A DNA stretch of 64,000 nt from Betaproteobacteria bacterium (GCA_016709965.1 JADJLT010000002.1:166666-230665), one strand, 5' to 3'; positions 17,354 to 27,100 are shown, numbered from the stretch's first letter. Translations and numbers: made by a program. Notes: generated from the letters alone by a model not told the origin.

Positions 17354-18550
17354 TCAAATGCGCTCGATAATGCCGGCCGCCCCCATGCCGGTGCCGATGC
17401 ACATCGTCACCATGCCGTATTTGCCGCCGGTGCGCTGCAAACCGTGCACCACGGTCGCCATGCGGATGGCGCCGGTGGCCCCGAGCGGGTGGCCGAGTGC
17501 AATGGCGCCACCCAGCGGATTCACCTTGTCCGGGTTGATGCCGAGCTCCTGCATCACTGCCAGCGACTGGGCAGCAAAGGCTTCGTTGAGCTCGATCCAG
17601 TCCAGCTGATCCTGCGTGATGCCAACCTGTGCCAGCACCTTGGGAATCGCGGCAATCGGGCCAATGCCCATGATCTCGGGCGCCACGCCGGCCACTGCGT
17701 ACCCGGCGAAGCGGGCCAGCGGGGTCAGATTGTGTTCCTTGAGCACCTTTTCCGAGACCAGCATGACAGCTGCGGCACCGTCCGACATCTGCGATGAATT
17801 ACCCGCCGTCACCGAACCGCGGACATTGAAAACCGGCTTCAGTTTGGCCAGCTTATCGAGGGCGGAATCGGGGCGCGGACCTTCATCGGTATCGGCCATG
17901 TATTCGCGCAGCCGAATCTCGCCGGAGGCCAGATCGGGCAGACTTTCGCGCACGGTGTAGGGCGAAATCTCAGCCTTGAAATGACCGGCGGCAATCGCCG
18001 CACAGGCCCGGCGGTGCGACTCGACCGCGAAGGCATCCTGCGCCTCGCGGCTGATCTTCCACTGCTTCGCCACCGTCTCGGCGGTCAGGCCCATACCGTA
18101 GGCGATGGCAACATTGTCGTCGGTGAAGAACGCCGGGTTCATCGCCATCTTGTTGCCCAGCATTTGCGGCATCACGCTCATCGACTCGGTACCGGCGGCG
18201 ATCATCACGTCAGCCAGGCCCAGACGAATCTGGTTGGCGGCATCGGCCACCGCCTGCACGCCTGAAGAGCAGAATCGGTTGATGGTCATGCCCGGCACGG
18301 TGTTTGGCAGCCCGGCCAGCAACAGGCCGATGCGGGCGACATTCATGCCCTGCTCCGCTTCCGGCATGGCGCAACCGACGATGACATCGCCAATGCGGGC
18401 CGGATCGATGCCCGGCACCTGGCCGACGACCGAGCGGATCACGTGGGCCAGCATGTCATCCGGCCGTACGTTCTTGAACATGCCGTTCTTCTTGGCCACC
18501 GGCAGACGGGTGGCGGCGACGATGTAGGCGTCTTGAATCTGTTTGCTCAT
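17354..18550 (-). CDS. fadA: acetyl-CoA C-acyltransferase (thiolase)
   Basis: A 398-residue thiolase. The nucleophilic cysteine lies in NRFCSSG (Cys94), followed by ELNEAFAAQS, ALGHPLGATGA with the catalytic His, and the C-terminal MCIGTGMGAAG. It performs the last thiolytic step of beta-oxidation. AGGAGACAAAGAAAA precedes the ATG. It lies 129 bp downstream of the multifunctional fadB gene, giving a complete fadBA pair. Confidence 0.9.
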   Translation of the reverse strand: MSKQIQDAYIVAATRLPVAKKNGMFKNVRPDDMLAHVIRSVVGQVPGIDPARIGDVIVGCAMPEAEQGMNVARIGLLLAGLPNTVPGMTINRFCSSGVQAVADAANQIRLGLADVMIAAGTESMSVMPQMLGNKMAMNPAFFTDDNVAIAYGMGLTAETVAKQWKISREAQDAFAVESHRRACAAIAAGHFKAEISPYTVRESLPDLASGEIRLREYMADTDEGPRPDSALDKLAKLKPVFNVRGSVTAGNSSQMSDGAAAVMLVSEKVLKEHNLTPLARFAGYAVAGVAPEIMGIGPIAAIPKVLAQVGITQDQLDWIELNEAFAAQSLAVMQELGINPDKVNPLGGAIALGHPLGATGAIRMATVVHGLQRTGGKYGMVTMCIGTGMGAAGIIERI

Positions 18551-18679
18551 TTTTCTTTGTCTCCTCGGAGAGCTGGATTCCGTGTCGGCGCTGCGCCAGA
18601 ACGCGAAGCCGGCGCGCAGACAGTACGATTAGTACGGCGAGCGGCGGCGACAAAGTTATGGCGCGGCGAGGACATGGAA

Positions 18680-21085
18680 TTAGTTGCGCAGCGGCTTGCC
18701 GGTATCGAGCATGTGCTTGATCCGGGCCTGGGTTTCGGGTGTCTTCAGCAGCTCGACAAACAGCCGGCGCTCGACGGTGATCAGCCATTCCTCATCAACC
18801 AGACTGCCGGTCTCGACCTCGCCGCCACACAGCGCGATGGCAGCCGCCTTGGCCACCTTGTAGTCGTGGGCGGAAATCATGCCGCCCTCCTTCATATTGA
18901 CCAACATCATCTCGAAATTGGCGATGCCGGTCTTGCCCGCCACCGGGATGCCGCGCGCCATGGTCGGTGGCGCGTAACCGGCCTCGGCCATGGCGCGGGC
19001 TTCCGTGATGGCGACGAACAGCAGTTCGTTGGCGTTGAACAGGATGGTGTCCGTGGGCCTGGCGAAACCGAACTCGACCGCTTCAAAGGCGCTCTTGGCG
19101 ACCTTGGCCATGGCGATGGTCTGGAACACCGGCTGCAGGAAATTGAACACCTCGCCCGGCGTCGCCGACTGCGCTGCCCATTCGGCCGCACGCACGGCAA
19201 ATTCCTTGCAGCCACCACCGGCCGGGATCAGCCCGACGCCGGCTTCAACGAGGCCGACGTAGCTTTCCAGCGCCATCACCCGCTTGCCGGCATGCATGAC
19301 GAATTCACAACCGCCGCCGAGGGCCATACCCTGCACTGCGGCAACCACCGGCACCTGCGCATACTTCAAGGTCTGCGAGGCGCGCTGGAATTTCTCGACG
19401 GTCTTTTCGAGCATTTCGAACTGGCCGGCGGCAATGGCTTCGGATACCTGAGCCAGATTGGCACCCACGGCGAACGGTGCTTCATGCCAGATCACCACGC
19501 CATCGAGCGTCGTTTCTGCTTGACGCACGGCGGCGATGACCCCATCCAGCACTTCATCGCCGATCGTGTGCATCTTCGATTTTATGGAAATAACGCCAAT
19601 TTTCCGGTCGACCGCGGGAAGCACCCAAAGGCGCACCCCGTCGTTTTCGTAGAGCGTTTCGCCAGATTTTTCCGGGGTGGCACCGGCTTCGCCCAGCACG
19701 CGCTCGGGGAACAGCTGGCGCTGATAGACCGGCAGTGTCGACCGGGCCACATAGGCATTCTTGCTAGCAGAGTACGAACCTTCAGCCGCATGTACGCCGG
19801 TTCGCCCGACTTCCAGCGCCCAGGCCGGCAGCGGCGTGGCGCTCATGGCCTTGCCGGCGGCGATATCGGCGGCAATCGCTTGCGCGATGTCGCCCCAACC
19901 GGCCGCTTGCCAGGTTTCAAACGGACCCTGCGCCCAGCCGAAGCCCCAGCGCATGGCGAAATCGAGGTCGCGGGCGTTGTCGGCCACGTTCTCCAGCTGA
20001 ACCGCTGCGTAATGGAAAATATCGCGGAAGATGGCCCACAGGAACTGCGCCTGCGGATGCGACGAAGCACACAATGCAGCAAACTTTTCCGCCGGATTCT
20101 TCATCTTCAGGATGGCGCCGACTTCTTCAGCAATCTCGCCGGCCGAGACACGGTAATCCTGCGCGGCCAGATCGAGCACCTGGATTTCCTTGCCCTGCTT
20201 GCGGAAAATGCCGCAGCGGGTCTTCTGGCCCAGCGCGCCCTGCGCGATCAGTGCCTGCAGCCAGGCCGGATTGGTGAAATAGGCGTGCCACGGATCATTC
20301 GGCAACGTGTCCTTCATCGTATTAACGACGTGGGCCAGCGTATCCAGGCCGACCACATCGGCAGTGCGATAGGTGGCGCTCTTCGGACGGCCGATCTTGG
20401 GGCCGGTCAGCGCATCGACTTCATCAAAGCCCAGGCCGAAAGCCTGGGTGTGATGCATGACGGCGAGAATGGAAAACACGCCAATCCGGTTGGCGACGAA
20501 GTTCGGCGTATCCAGCGCCCGGATGACGCCCTTGCCGAGGCGTGAGGTCAGCCAGGTCTCCAGCGCGTCCAGCGTGCTGGCGTCGGTACTCTGCGTGCCG
20601 ATAATCTCGACCAGATGCATATAGCGCGGCGGATTGAAGAAGTGAATGCCGCAGAAGCGCGGGCGAACGTCTGCCGGCAGCCCCTGCGCCAGCGCGTTCA
20701 TCGACAGGCCGGAGGTATTGGACGCAACGATGGTCCGCGCGCCGAGATGCGGTGCAATCTTTGCATAGAGATCGTTCTTCCAGTCCATGCGCTCGGCGAT
20801 GGCCTCGATGACCAGATCGCACTCGGCGAGCAGCGGCAGGTGCTCGTCGTAGTTGGCGGCGTCGATGAATTTCAGCTTGCCCTTGCCGGCCAGCGGGGCC
20901 GGGTCCAGTTTCTTGAGGCCGTCGAGGGCCTTCTTCACGATACCGTTCTTGTCGCCCTCCTTGGCCGGCAGGTCAAACAGCACGACCGGCACGTTGGCAT
21001 TGGCGAGGTGCGCGGCAATCTGCGCCCCCATCACGCCGGCGCCGAGAACGGCCGCTTTTTTCACGATCAACTTGTTCAATTGCAT
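18680..21085 (-). CDS. fadB: multifunctional 3-hydroxyacyl-CoA dehydrogenase/enoyl-CoA hydratase
   Basis: About 801 residues. The N-terminal half is the NAD-binding hydroxyacyl-CoA dehydrogenase (VLGAGVMGAQIAAHLA at about 13-28, FFNPPRYMHLVEII), and the C-terminal half is a crotonase domain (VAAVQGMALGGGCEFVMHA). This dehydrogenase-first order is that of FadN-type proteins, the reverse of E. coli FadB. It is first in the 21.1-10.6 kb operon. AGGAG touches the ATG at 21085; TTG 21079, two codons later, has better spacing. Copy i of the dispersed repeat lies in frame inside it (peptide PAVDRKIGVIS). Confidence 0.88.
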   Translation of the reverse strand: MQLNKLIVKKAAVLGAGVMGAQIAAHLANANVPVVLFDLPAKEGDKNGIVKKALDGLKKLDPAPLAGKGKLKFIDAANYDEHLPLLAECDLVIEAIAERMDWKNDLYAKIAPHLGARTIVASNTSGLSMNALAQGLPADVRPRFCGIHFFNPPRYMHLVEIIGTQSTDASTLDALETWLTSRLGKGVIRALDTPNFVANRIGVFSILAVMHHTQAFGLGFDEVDALTGPKIGRPKSATYRTADVVGLDTLAHVVNTMKDTLPNDPWHAYFTNPAWLQALIAQGALGQKTRCGIFRKQGKEIQVLDLAAQDYRVSAGEIAEEVGAILKMKNPAEKFAALCASSHPQAQFLWAIFRDIFHYAAVQLENVADNARDLDFAMRWGFGWAQGPFETWQAAGWGDIAQAIAADIAAGKAMSATPLPAWALEVGRTGVHAAEGSYSASKNAYVARSTLPVYQRQLFPERVLGEAGATPEKSGETLYENDGVRLWVLPAVDRKIGVISIKSKMHTIGDEVLDGVIAAVRQAETTLDGVVIWHEAPFAVGANLAQVSEAIAAGQFEMLEKTVEKFQRASQTLKYAQVPVVAAVQGMALGGGCEFVMHAGKRVMALESYVGLVEAGVGLIPAGGGCKEFAVRAAEWAAQSATPGEVFNFLQPVFQTIAMAKVAKSAFEAVEFGFARPTDTILFNANELLFVAITEARAMAEAGYAPPTMARGIPVAGKTGIANFEMMLVNMKEGGMISAHDYKVAKAAAIALCGGEVETGSLVDEEWLITVERRLFVELLKTPETQARIKHMLDTGKPLRN
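19581..19617 (-). repeat. dispersed repeat, copy i (inside fadB, in frame)
   Basis: Minus strand reads GCGGTCGACCGGAAAATTGG then CGTTATTTCCATAAAATC. It diverges from the consensus by a G in the first arm and by its 3' half. It is read as AVDRKIGVIS in the linker before the crotonase core. Confidence 0.55.
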
Positions 21086-21117
21086 CTCCTTTTTGTCTGT
21101 TTTTTTCCGTTTCGAAA

Positions 21118-21164
21118 AACTAAAACGAACGTTTGAATTATAGACGTGGTGCACTCAGGGTCAA
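21118..21164 (-). promoter_or_regulatory. sigma70-like promoter and TetR-type operator of the fadB operon
   Basis: On the minus strand, TTGACC (21164-21159), a 16-bp spacer and TATAAT (21142-21137) form a near-consensus promoter. Just downstream lies AAACGTTCGTTT (21134-21123), a 5-2-5 inverted repeat. About 20 of 22 bp around it match the operator at the TetR-gene promoter near 31.57 kb. A repressor bound here would cover the transcription start. Confidence 0.72.
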
Positions 21165-21227
21165 CTTCTTTTTGTCTCTCAGTCAAGATTCGATAAAGTA
21201 ACGAGAAACAACCCCACAAAAATAACC

Positions 21228-23606
21228 TTGTCCCTCCCCAACGACGAACCGTTGCGTGACGCGCTGATCCGCGAAGCCTTTCACCATGGCAGGGGCGGCA
21301 TACCCATGACGTTGATCGCCATTGCCGCGATCGCGTGGATTCACTGGTTCAGCAGGGATGCACTCATCCACCTTCCCTGGCTGATCAGTGCCGTGACCAT
21401 CGTTGTCGGACGAGGCATCATCATTGCCTACGTCCTCCGGCACACCGAACGGCTAAGTATTCGCCTGCGCGAGCGTCTTTTCAACATCCCGCTGGTGCTT
21501 AACTCGCTGCTGTGGGCCGCTTTGCCTTATTTGATCTTTCCGCAGGCATCCGAACCCGAACAATTCGTCATTGTCTGCATCATGGCAGGGCTGGCAGGGG
21601 GTGCAGCTACCGTCCTGTCGCCAGTCAAATGGCCTGCCCGCTTTTATCTGTTCTGCGTGCTGGTGCCTGGCTCCATCCTGCTCGAATCCAGTTTGGCTGC
21701 GCCCGTTATCCGTTCGCTGGGTCTCTGCTTTTTTGTCGTCATGCTGATCAGCCATGCCAACGCACGAAGACTGCTGCTTGAGGCCAACCTGAAGCGTTTT
21801 GAAAACCAGCAACTTCTCGACGACGTTCAAAAAAAGCGCAGCGAAGTCGAACAGCTCAATGTTGACTTGAGAAAGGCCGAAGCGGCCCTGCGCGAACAAA
21901 ATACCCATCTTGAGCGCGAAATAGCGTTTCGCACGGAGCGCAATCGTCTCGCCTATTCGGTTATCCAGAACACCGCCGAGGGGATCATGGTGACCGACCC
22001 GAACGGCCTCATCATTGAGGTCAATCCGGCATTCTCCCGAATCACCGGCTATGCCGTTGCCGATGTGCTCGGCCAGCCGGCCAACCTGCTACTTTCCGAA
22101 AAACAGGATCGCCAGCATTACGATCACCTTAAACAACAGTTGCTCAGCGAAGGCAAATGGGAAGGGGAAATGTGGAGCCGGCGGCAAGATGGCGGCGTTT
22201 TTCTTGAACGACGCAGTATCGATGCAGTGCGGGACGCCGACGGCACGACTACCCACTACGTCTCCGTCTTCAATGACATCACCGAAGATTTTCACAAGGA
22301 CGAACAACTCAGGCATATGGCCTGTCATGACCCACTGACCGGACTGGCCAATCGCAGCCTGCTGCATGAGCATTTGCGGATGGCGATTACCCGTGCCCTG
22401 CGCAACACGAGTCTGGTGGGCGTTCTTTTCCTCGATCTGGATCAGTTCAAATCAATCAACGACACGCTGGGTCATGAAGTCGGCGACTTGCTGCTTAAGG
22501 AAGTTGCCAACCGCCTTCTGGGCTGTATTCGAGCCAGCGACACGCTGGCAAGACTGGGCGGTGACGAATTCGTCGTCTTGATGAACGTCATTGCTGACGA
22601 GGACGACTGTGCCCTGCTCGCCAGAAAGTTGCGGCGGGCGCTTGAAACACCCATCGAGCTTTCGGGGGCCAGTCTTTACGTCAATACGTCGATCGGGATT
22701 TCCATTTATCCGAAGGACGGCACCACCATCGACGAATTGATGAAAAATGCCGACATGGCACTTTATGCTGCCAAGGCGGCCGGCAAAAACCGTTTCAATT
22801 ACTTTCATGCGGCCATGTCGGAACAAGCCAATGCCCGCCGTGAGCTTGAAACCGCTTTACGCAAGGCACTGGCGAACAATGAACTGTCCCTGCACTACCA
22901 ACCCAAGATCGATGCAGTCAATGGATCGCCCACCGGTTTCGAAGGACTCGTTCGCTGGGAACGGTCAGGCCATGGATTTGTGCGCCCGGATCTCTTCATT
23001 CCGGTCGCCGAGGAATCCGGCCTGATTGAAGCACTCGGCGAGTCGGTGATCGACCAGGCTTGCCGGCAGATGGCCGAATGGCATCAGGCCGGTTACGGAT
23101 GGCAGAACGTTGCGGTCAACGTATCTGCCCGACAGCTGATCCATCAGGACCTGGCCGGGAAAATCCGCAACGCCATCCAGCGCCACGGCTTGCCACGGGG
23201 TTTTCTGGAAATCGAGGTGACCGAAAGCGTCCTTATGTCCATGCCGGAAAAAACCCTGCCCCTGCTCAGCGAGATTCGAAACATGGGTATCCGAATCGCC
23301 ATCGACGATTTCGGCACCGGCCACTCCAGCCTGGCCTATTTGCGGCATATGCCGATCGATATCATGAAGATTGACCGCGCCTTCGTTCACGAAGCCGAGA
23401 AGAATCCGACCTCACAGGCCATCATCCAGACCATCGTTTCGCTCAGTCGCCTGCTTAACCTGACCGTGGTCGCCGAAGGGGTTGAATCGAGTGAGCAGGC
23501 CGAGATGTTGCGCGAGGCAGGCTGTGACCAATTGCAAGGCTATTACTTTGCACGACCGGTGGGTGCCGCCGGCATCGCCGAGCGATGGCTGGGCCAGGCA
23601 GGATAA
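21228..23606 (+). CDS. membrane-bound PAS-GGDEF-EAL cyclic-di-GMP protein
   Basis: 792 residues from TTG 21228; ATG 21306 is an alternative start that would trim 26 residues. About five membrane helices (residues 25-185) are followed by a coiled coil (190-240), a PAS domain (about 240-345), a GGDEF domain with the intact motif RLGGDEFVVL, and an EAL domain with EGLVRW, DDFGTGHSSLAYL and VVAEGVE. The GGDEF site looks competent to make c-di-GMP. The EAL core keeps its Glu and the DDFGTG metal motif, so hydrolysis is possible too. It reads divergently from fadB. Confidence 0.88.
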   Translation: MSLPNDEPLRDALIREAFHHGRGGIPMTLIAIAAIAWIHWFSRDALIHLPWLISAVTIVVGRGIIIAYVLRHTERLSIRLRERLFNIPLVLNSLLWAALPYLIFPQASEPEQFVIVCIMAGLAGGAATVLSPVKWPARFYLFCVLVPGSILLESSLAAPVIRSLGLCFFVVMLISHANARRLLLEANLKRFENQQLLDDVQKKRSEVEQLNVDLRKAEAALREQNTHLEREIAFRTERNRLAYSVIQNTAEGIMVTDPNGLIIEVNPAFSRITGYAVADVLGQPANLLLSEKQDRQHYDHLKQQLLSEGKWEGEMWSRRQDGGVFLERRSIDAVRDADGTTTHYVSVFNDITEDFHKDEQLRHMACHDPLTGLANRSLLHEHLRMAITRALRNTSLVGVLFLDLDQFKSINDTLGHEVGDLLLKEVANRLLGCIRASDTLARLGGDEFVVLMNVIADEDDCALLARKLRRALETPIELSGASLYVNTSIGISIYPKDGTTIDELMKNADMALYAAKAAGKNRFNYFHAAMSEQANARRELETALRKALANNELSLHYQPKIDAVNGSPTGFEGLVRWERSGHGFVRPDLFIPVAEESGLIEALGESVIDQACRQMAEWHQAGYGWQNVAVNVSARQLIHQDLAGKIRNAIQRHGLPRGFLEIEVTESVLMSMPEKTLPLLSEIRNMGIRIAIDDFGTGHSSLAYLRHMPIDIMKIDRAFVHEAEKNPTSQAIIQTIVSLSRLLNLTVVAEGVESSEQAEMLREAGCDQLQGYYFARPVGAAGIAERWLGQAG

Positions 23607-23677
23607 GCGGCAGCTCTAACCCCAAGCTGCATAAATTACGTCGGTCAAACCGCACAAATGCGGACGACACCCCTTCC

Positions 23678-23712
23678 TGCGGTCAACCGGAAATTTTGCC
23701 GGAATTCAAAAA
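23678..23712 (+). repeat. dispersed 38-bp repeat, copy c
   Basis: GCGGTCAACCGGAAATTTTG then CCGGAATTCAAAA, between the GGDEF-EAL gene and the convergent fadL gene, touching the fadL terminator. Confidence 0.85.
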
Positions 23713-23736
23713 AATCCCCGGACGCGCCGGGGATTT
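23708..23736 (-). terminator. intrinsic terminator of fadL
   Basis: AAATCCCCGG (23712-23721) pairs perfectly with CCGGGGATTT (23727-23736) around ACGCG; on the minus strand a T7 tract follows. It lies 22 bp past the fadL stop. Confidence 0.9.
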
Positions 23737-23757
23737 GAGCACTTGTGCAAGACGGGG

Positions 23758-25014
23758 TCAGAAGGACATCGACGCCTGAGCGCCAAAGATCCAGGCGCTG
23801 TCCTGATAAGTTCCAACAACACGGCCGCGGGCTGGCGGTTGATTGTTGTCAATCGTCGTATCCTTGACGTACAGGTAGGTGCCACCGACATCCAGCGTCA
23901 GTGCTTTGGATGGCTTCCATTGCGCGCCAAGGCTGAACCAGGTGCGATCATTGTCCGGCAGCGATACCAGTCGCGTCGTCGGCCCCTTGACCGGCGTCTG
24001 GTCGTAAGCCACCCCGCCCTTCAGCATCCACTCGTTGTTGAGTTTGTAGTTGGCCCCCAGCGCGAAACGCCAGGTATCCCTGAAGTCGGTGTCGAGGGTT
24101 TGGGCGATCGTGCCTATCCCTGCGCCCGATGCCCGCATGATGTCCACCTTCGGAATGCTGCTCCAGCCCGTCCGCGAGACATCTGCCAGCAATTCGACGC
24201 GATCCGTCAACTTGTGAGTCGCACTCAGAATGAACACATCCGGTAGCGTGATATCCGCCTTGGCGTCCGAGCTACCGGCAGCCAGCGGCCCGGTAATGTC
24301 GATTTTGCCGCTGGTGTGATATTTCACTTCGGATCGGTACGACACGCCGACCTTGGTTTGCGGCGTCAGCGTAAATAGTGCACCAATGTTCCAGCCCCAG
24401 GAGTTGTCATCGAGCGTCAGCGTCAACGGTGACTGTGAACCGGCCAGACTGATCGCCGCCGCGCGCTTGTAAGTTGCCTCCAGGCGCTGCCAGTTCAGGC
24501 CTCCGCCCACTGAGACAAAGTCGTTGATCCGATAGGCCACCGATGGGTTGAGGTTGTAGGTCTTGACATCGAATTCACGCGATTGGGCGGCGCCAACCCA
24601 GCGATCGTCGTAATGCGTCTTGAGGCCAAACGGGGCGCCGACACCAAGACCGACATACAGGTCCTTGGTCAGCCCCCACGACAGATAGCCATTGGGAATG
24701 ACGCCTACATTACCGCCGTCGCCGCCATTTCCGGTTCCGGCGAAGGCACCCGCGGTGGAGCCTTGGTCAGAAAACTGGAAGCTCGTCCCGACAACCGACA
24801 GCCCCCCGGAAACTTCGATATGCTGTAGTTGAGTCATGCCGGCCGGGTTGTAGAAAATGGTGCTCGCATTGTCGGCAACCGCCGCCGAGCCAGCATAGGC
24901 ATTACCAATTCCGCTGGCGTTTTGTTCGAGCAGCTGGAACCCGGCTGCTGCGGCACTTCCTGAAAACGCGATGGTAATCAGCGCCGGCATCAGGCGCAGA
25001 GTGGACTTGTTCAT
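23758..25014 (-). CDS. fadL: FadL-family outer-membrane fatty-acid transporter
   Basis: A 418-residue protein. ATG 25014 has AGGAGACAAAACC upstream. The signal peptide ends SAAAA and is followed by the FadL N-terminal plug signature GFQLLEQNASGIGNAYAGSA with NPAGM. The rest is a beta-barrel ending ASMSF with a terminal Phe. It moves long-chain fatty acids or other hydrophobics across the outer membrane, feeding the two beta-oxidation operons on either side. No copy of the TetR operator is visible upstream, so it may be controlled separately. Confidence 0.9.
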   Translation of the reverse strand: MNKSTLRLMPALITIAFSGSAAAAGFQLLEQNASGIGNAYAGSAAVADNASTIFYNPAGMTQLQHIEVSGGLSVVGTSFQFSDQGSTAGAFAGTGNGGDGGNVGVIPNGYLSWGLTKDLYVGLGVGAPFGLKTHYDDRWVGAAQSREFDVKTYNLNPSVAYRINDFVSVGGGLNWQRLEATYKRAAAISLAGSQSPLTLTLDDNSWGWNIGALFTLTPQTKVGVSYRSEVKYHTSGKIDITGPLAAGSSDAKADITLPDVFILSATHKLTDRVELLADVSRTGWSSIPKVDIMRASGAGIGTIAQTLDTDFRDTWRFALGANYKLNNEWMLKGGVAYDQTPVKGPTTRLVSLPDNDRTWFSLGAQWKPSKALTLDVGGTYLYVKDTTIDNNQPPARGRVVGTYQDSAWIFGAQASMSF

Positions 25015-25039
25015 GGTTTTGTCTCCTGTTTTGTTATAT

Positions 25040-25056
25040 CGGGAAATATCTTCCCG
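25040..25056. promoter_or_regulatory. inverted repeat in the fadL leader
   Basis: CGGGAA ATATC TTCCCG is a perfect 6-5-6 inverted repeat 26 bp upstream of the fadL ATG, close to the ribosome-binding site. It could be an operator or a translation-modulating hairpin. Confidence 0.4.
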
Positions 25057-25147
25057 GGATTGCTGCTTCGGTAAAATCAAACACCAACACTTCGAATACA
25101 AATTGCATCTTTTAAATCTAGACGGCCGTTGGCAATAGGCAACGGTG

Positions 25148-27049
25148 CTAGCCGGATTGGGAACGAAAGTGCATCGGCCCGCCGGTAAAGGGGGCAAAGC
25201 CGGTGCCGAAAATCACGCCGGCATCCGCCAACGCTGCATCTGCAACCACACCATCGGCGACCAGTTTTTCAACACGATCAATCAACGGGGTCATCAGTCT
25301 TTCAGCCAAACCGGCTGGCACGCTGCCGGCAGCGGCCTTTGTCGCACGGCCCGACGACCAGTCGTAAAAGCCCTGCCCGCTCTTCTTGCCAAGCTGCCCT
25401 TTCTCGACACGTTCGATCAGGCAACGCGGCGCATCGGCCCCACCGGCCAGTTGCTTGCCGGCCGCCATGGCAATATCGAGACCGACGGTATCGATCAGCT
25501 CGATCGGCCCCATCGGCATGCCGAAGGCGAGCATGGCTTCGTCGACTGCTTCCGGCGAAATTCCCTCGTCGACCGCACGCATGGCGGCCAGCATGTAGGG
25601 CGCCAGCACGGCGTTGACCAGGAATCCCGGCGCACTTTTCACCGGCAGCGGCAGCTTGTCGATCTGTTTGACGAAGGCGCAGGCCGCCTGCACGACAGCC
25701 GGATCGGCGCCTTCCGCCTCGACGACTTCGACCAGTGGCATCATCGCCACCGGGTTGAAGAAATGGATGCCAACCAGGCGTTCCGGCTTGCTGAGCACGG
25801 TGCGCAGGTCTTCGAGTTTAAGGCTGGAGGTATTGGTCGCCAGCACGGCACCCGGTTTCATGCGCTGTTCAAGCACATTGAACAGCGCGTGCTTGGCCTC
25901 GACGTTTTCGAAAATCGCTTCAATGACCACATCGGCATGCGCTACGCCATCGCCGTTCGGATCGGGGATCAGGCGGTCGAAGGCGTCACGGATTTTCAGC
26001 GGCTCGCGCAGGCGCTTGGTGAACAGGGCATGAGCGCGCTTGAGCGCCGGGGCAATCCGTTCCAGCGTCTGGTCCTGCAAGGTCACCGTCATGCCGCGCA
26101 GGGCGCACCAGGCGGCAATGTCGCCACCCATAACGCCGGCGCCGACGACATGAACGCGCCTCGTCTTGAAATCCGATGCCTTGCCGAAGCCCTTCAGCCG
26201 TTCCTGCAGGTGATAGACGCGGACCAGATTGCGCGCCGTCGGCGAGGTGATGATGCGGTCGATTACCTCCGGAGCGGCCAGCGCATTGCCGTCGTGCTTC
26301 GCCCACAGATCGATAATGGCGTACGGTGCCGGGTAGTGTTCGGTCCGGGCCTTTTTCGCCACCTGCTTGCGGGCGCCGTTGGCGACAAGCGATTTCAACG
26401 GGCCGTTGAGCAGGCGCTGCAACAGAGGCAAGGGCCGACGTGGCTGACCAGACATTACCAGTTGGCGAGCCGCCATTTCCATGACGCGCGGCGGCACGCA
26501 ATCGTCGGCCAGCCCCATTTTTTTTGCTCGTTTGGCGTCCAGCGTCTTCCCGGTCAGCATCAGGTCAAGTGCCGCAGCCGGACCAACGCGCTTCGGCAAA
26601 CGCAGCATGCCCCCCCAGCCGGGGAAGATGCCCAGCATGACTTCCGGCAAGCCCATCTTGGTGCCGGGTTCGTCGACCGCCAGCAAGTAGCGGCAAGCGA
26701 GCGATAGTTCCAGGCCGCCACCCAGGCAGTGACCACGGACCAGCGCCAGCGTCGGGTAGGACACTGCCGCCAGACGATTGAACAGGTTCCAGCCACGCGC
26801 AACCAGCACCCTACCTTTTTCAGCCGTGTCGAGTTGCGAAAATTCCTCGATGTCGGCGCCTGCGATGAACCCGGCGTCTTTGCCGGAGCGGATGATCAGC
26901 CCCTTGGGCGCTTGCTTGTCGAGTTGGTCGAGGATTTCGCCAAACTCGGCCATCACCTCTGCAGACAACGAATTGGCCGATTCACCGGCCTTGTCGAGCA
27001 TGGCGACGACGATGCCACTTTCTTCCATGATCAGTTGCCAGTGTTTCAT
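25148..27049 (-). CDS. multifunctional enoyl-CoA hydratase/3-hydroxyacyl-CoA dehydrogenase (FadJ-like)
   Basis: 633 residues from ATG 27049 with GGGAGAAAAGCGC before it. The crotonase domain comes first (about 1-190, with AGADIEEF and GHCLGGGLELSLAC), then the NAD-binding dehydrogenase domain (VHVVGAGVMGGDIAAWCA at about 310) and its C-terminal part (FFNPVAMMPLVEVV). This is the E. coli FadB/FadJ domain order, opposite to the first operon's enzyme. It is the last gene of the second operon; its C-terminus is somewhat short for the family. Confidence 0.88.
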   Translation of the reverse strand: MKHWQLIMEESGIVVAMLDKAGESANSLSAEVMAEFGEILDQLDKQAPKGLIIRSGKDAGFIAGADIEEFSQLDTAEKGRVLVARGWNLFNRLAAVSYPTLALVRGHCLGGGLELSLACRYLLAVDEPGTKMGLPEVMLGIFPGWGGMLRLPKRVGPAAALDLMLTGKTLDAKRAKKMGLADDCVPPRVMEMAARQLVMSGQPRRPLPLLQRLLNGPLKSLVANGARKQVAKKARTEHYPAPYAIIDLWAKHDGNALAAPEVIDRIITSPTARNLVRVYHLQERLKGFGKASDFKTRRVHVVGAGVMGGDIAAWCALRGMTVTLQDQTLERIAPALKRAHALFTKRLREPLKIRDAFDRLIPDPNGDGVAHADVVIEAIFENVEAKHALFNVLEQRMKPGAVLATNTSSLKLEDLRTVLSKPERLVGIHFFNPVAMMPLVEVVEAEGADPAVVQAACAFVKQIDKLPLPVKSAPGFLVNAVLAPYMLAAMRAVDEGISPEAVDEAMLAFGMPMGPIELIDTVGLDIAMAAGKQLAGGADAPRCLIERVEKGQLGKKSGQGFYDWSSGRATKAAAGSVPAGLAERLMTPLIDRVEKLVADGVVADAALADAGVIFGTGFAPFTGGPMHFRSQSG

Positions 27050-27100
27050 GCGCTTTTCTCCCGCTGGCCGATCGCTACACCCCAAGGGTGCTTCCTTCGG

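Noticed and set aside
18443..20545. A 700-codon plus-strand frame opposite fadB
   Set aside because: Antisense shadow of the dehydrogenase/hydratase gene; composition is Arg/His/Gln-rich with no recognisable domain.
25145..26707. A 520-codon plus-strand frame opposite the FadJ-like gene
   Set aside because: Antisense shadow; the minus strand encodes a complete multifunctional enzyme.
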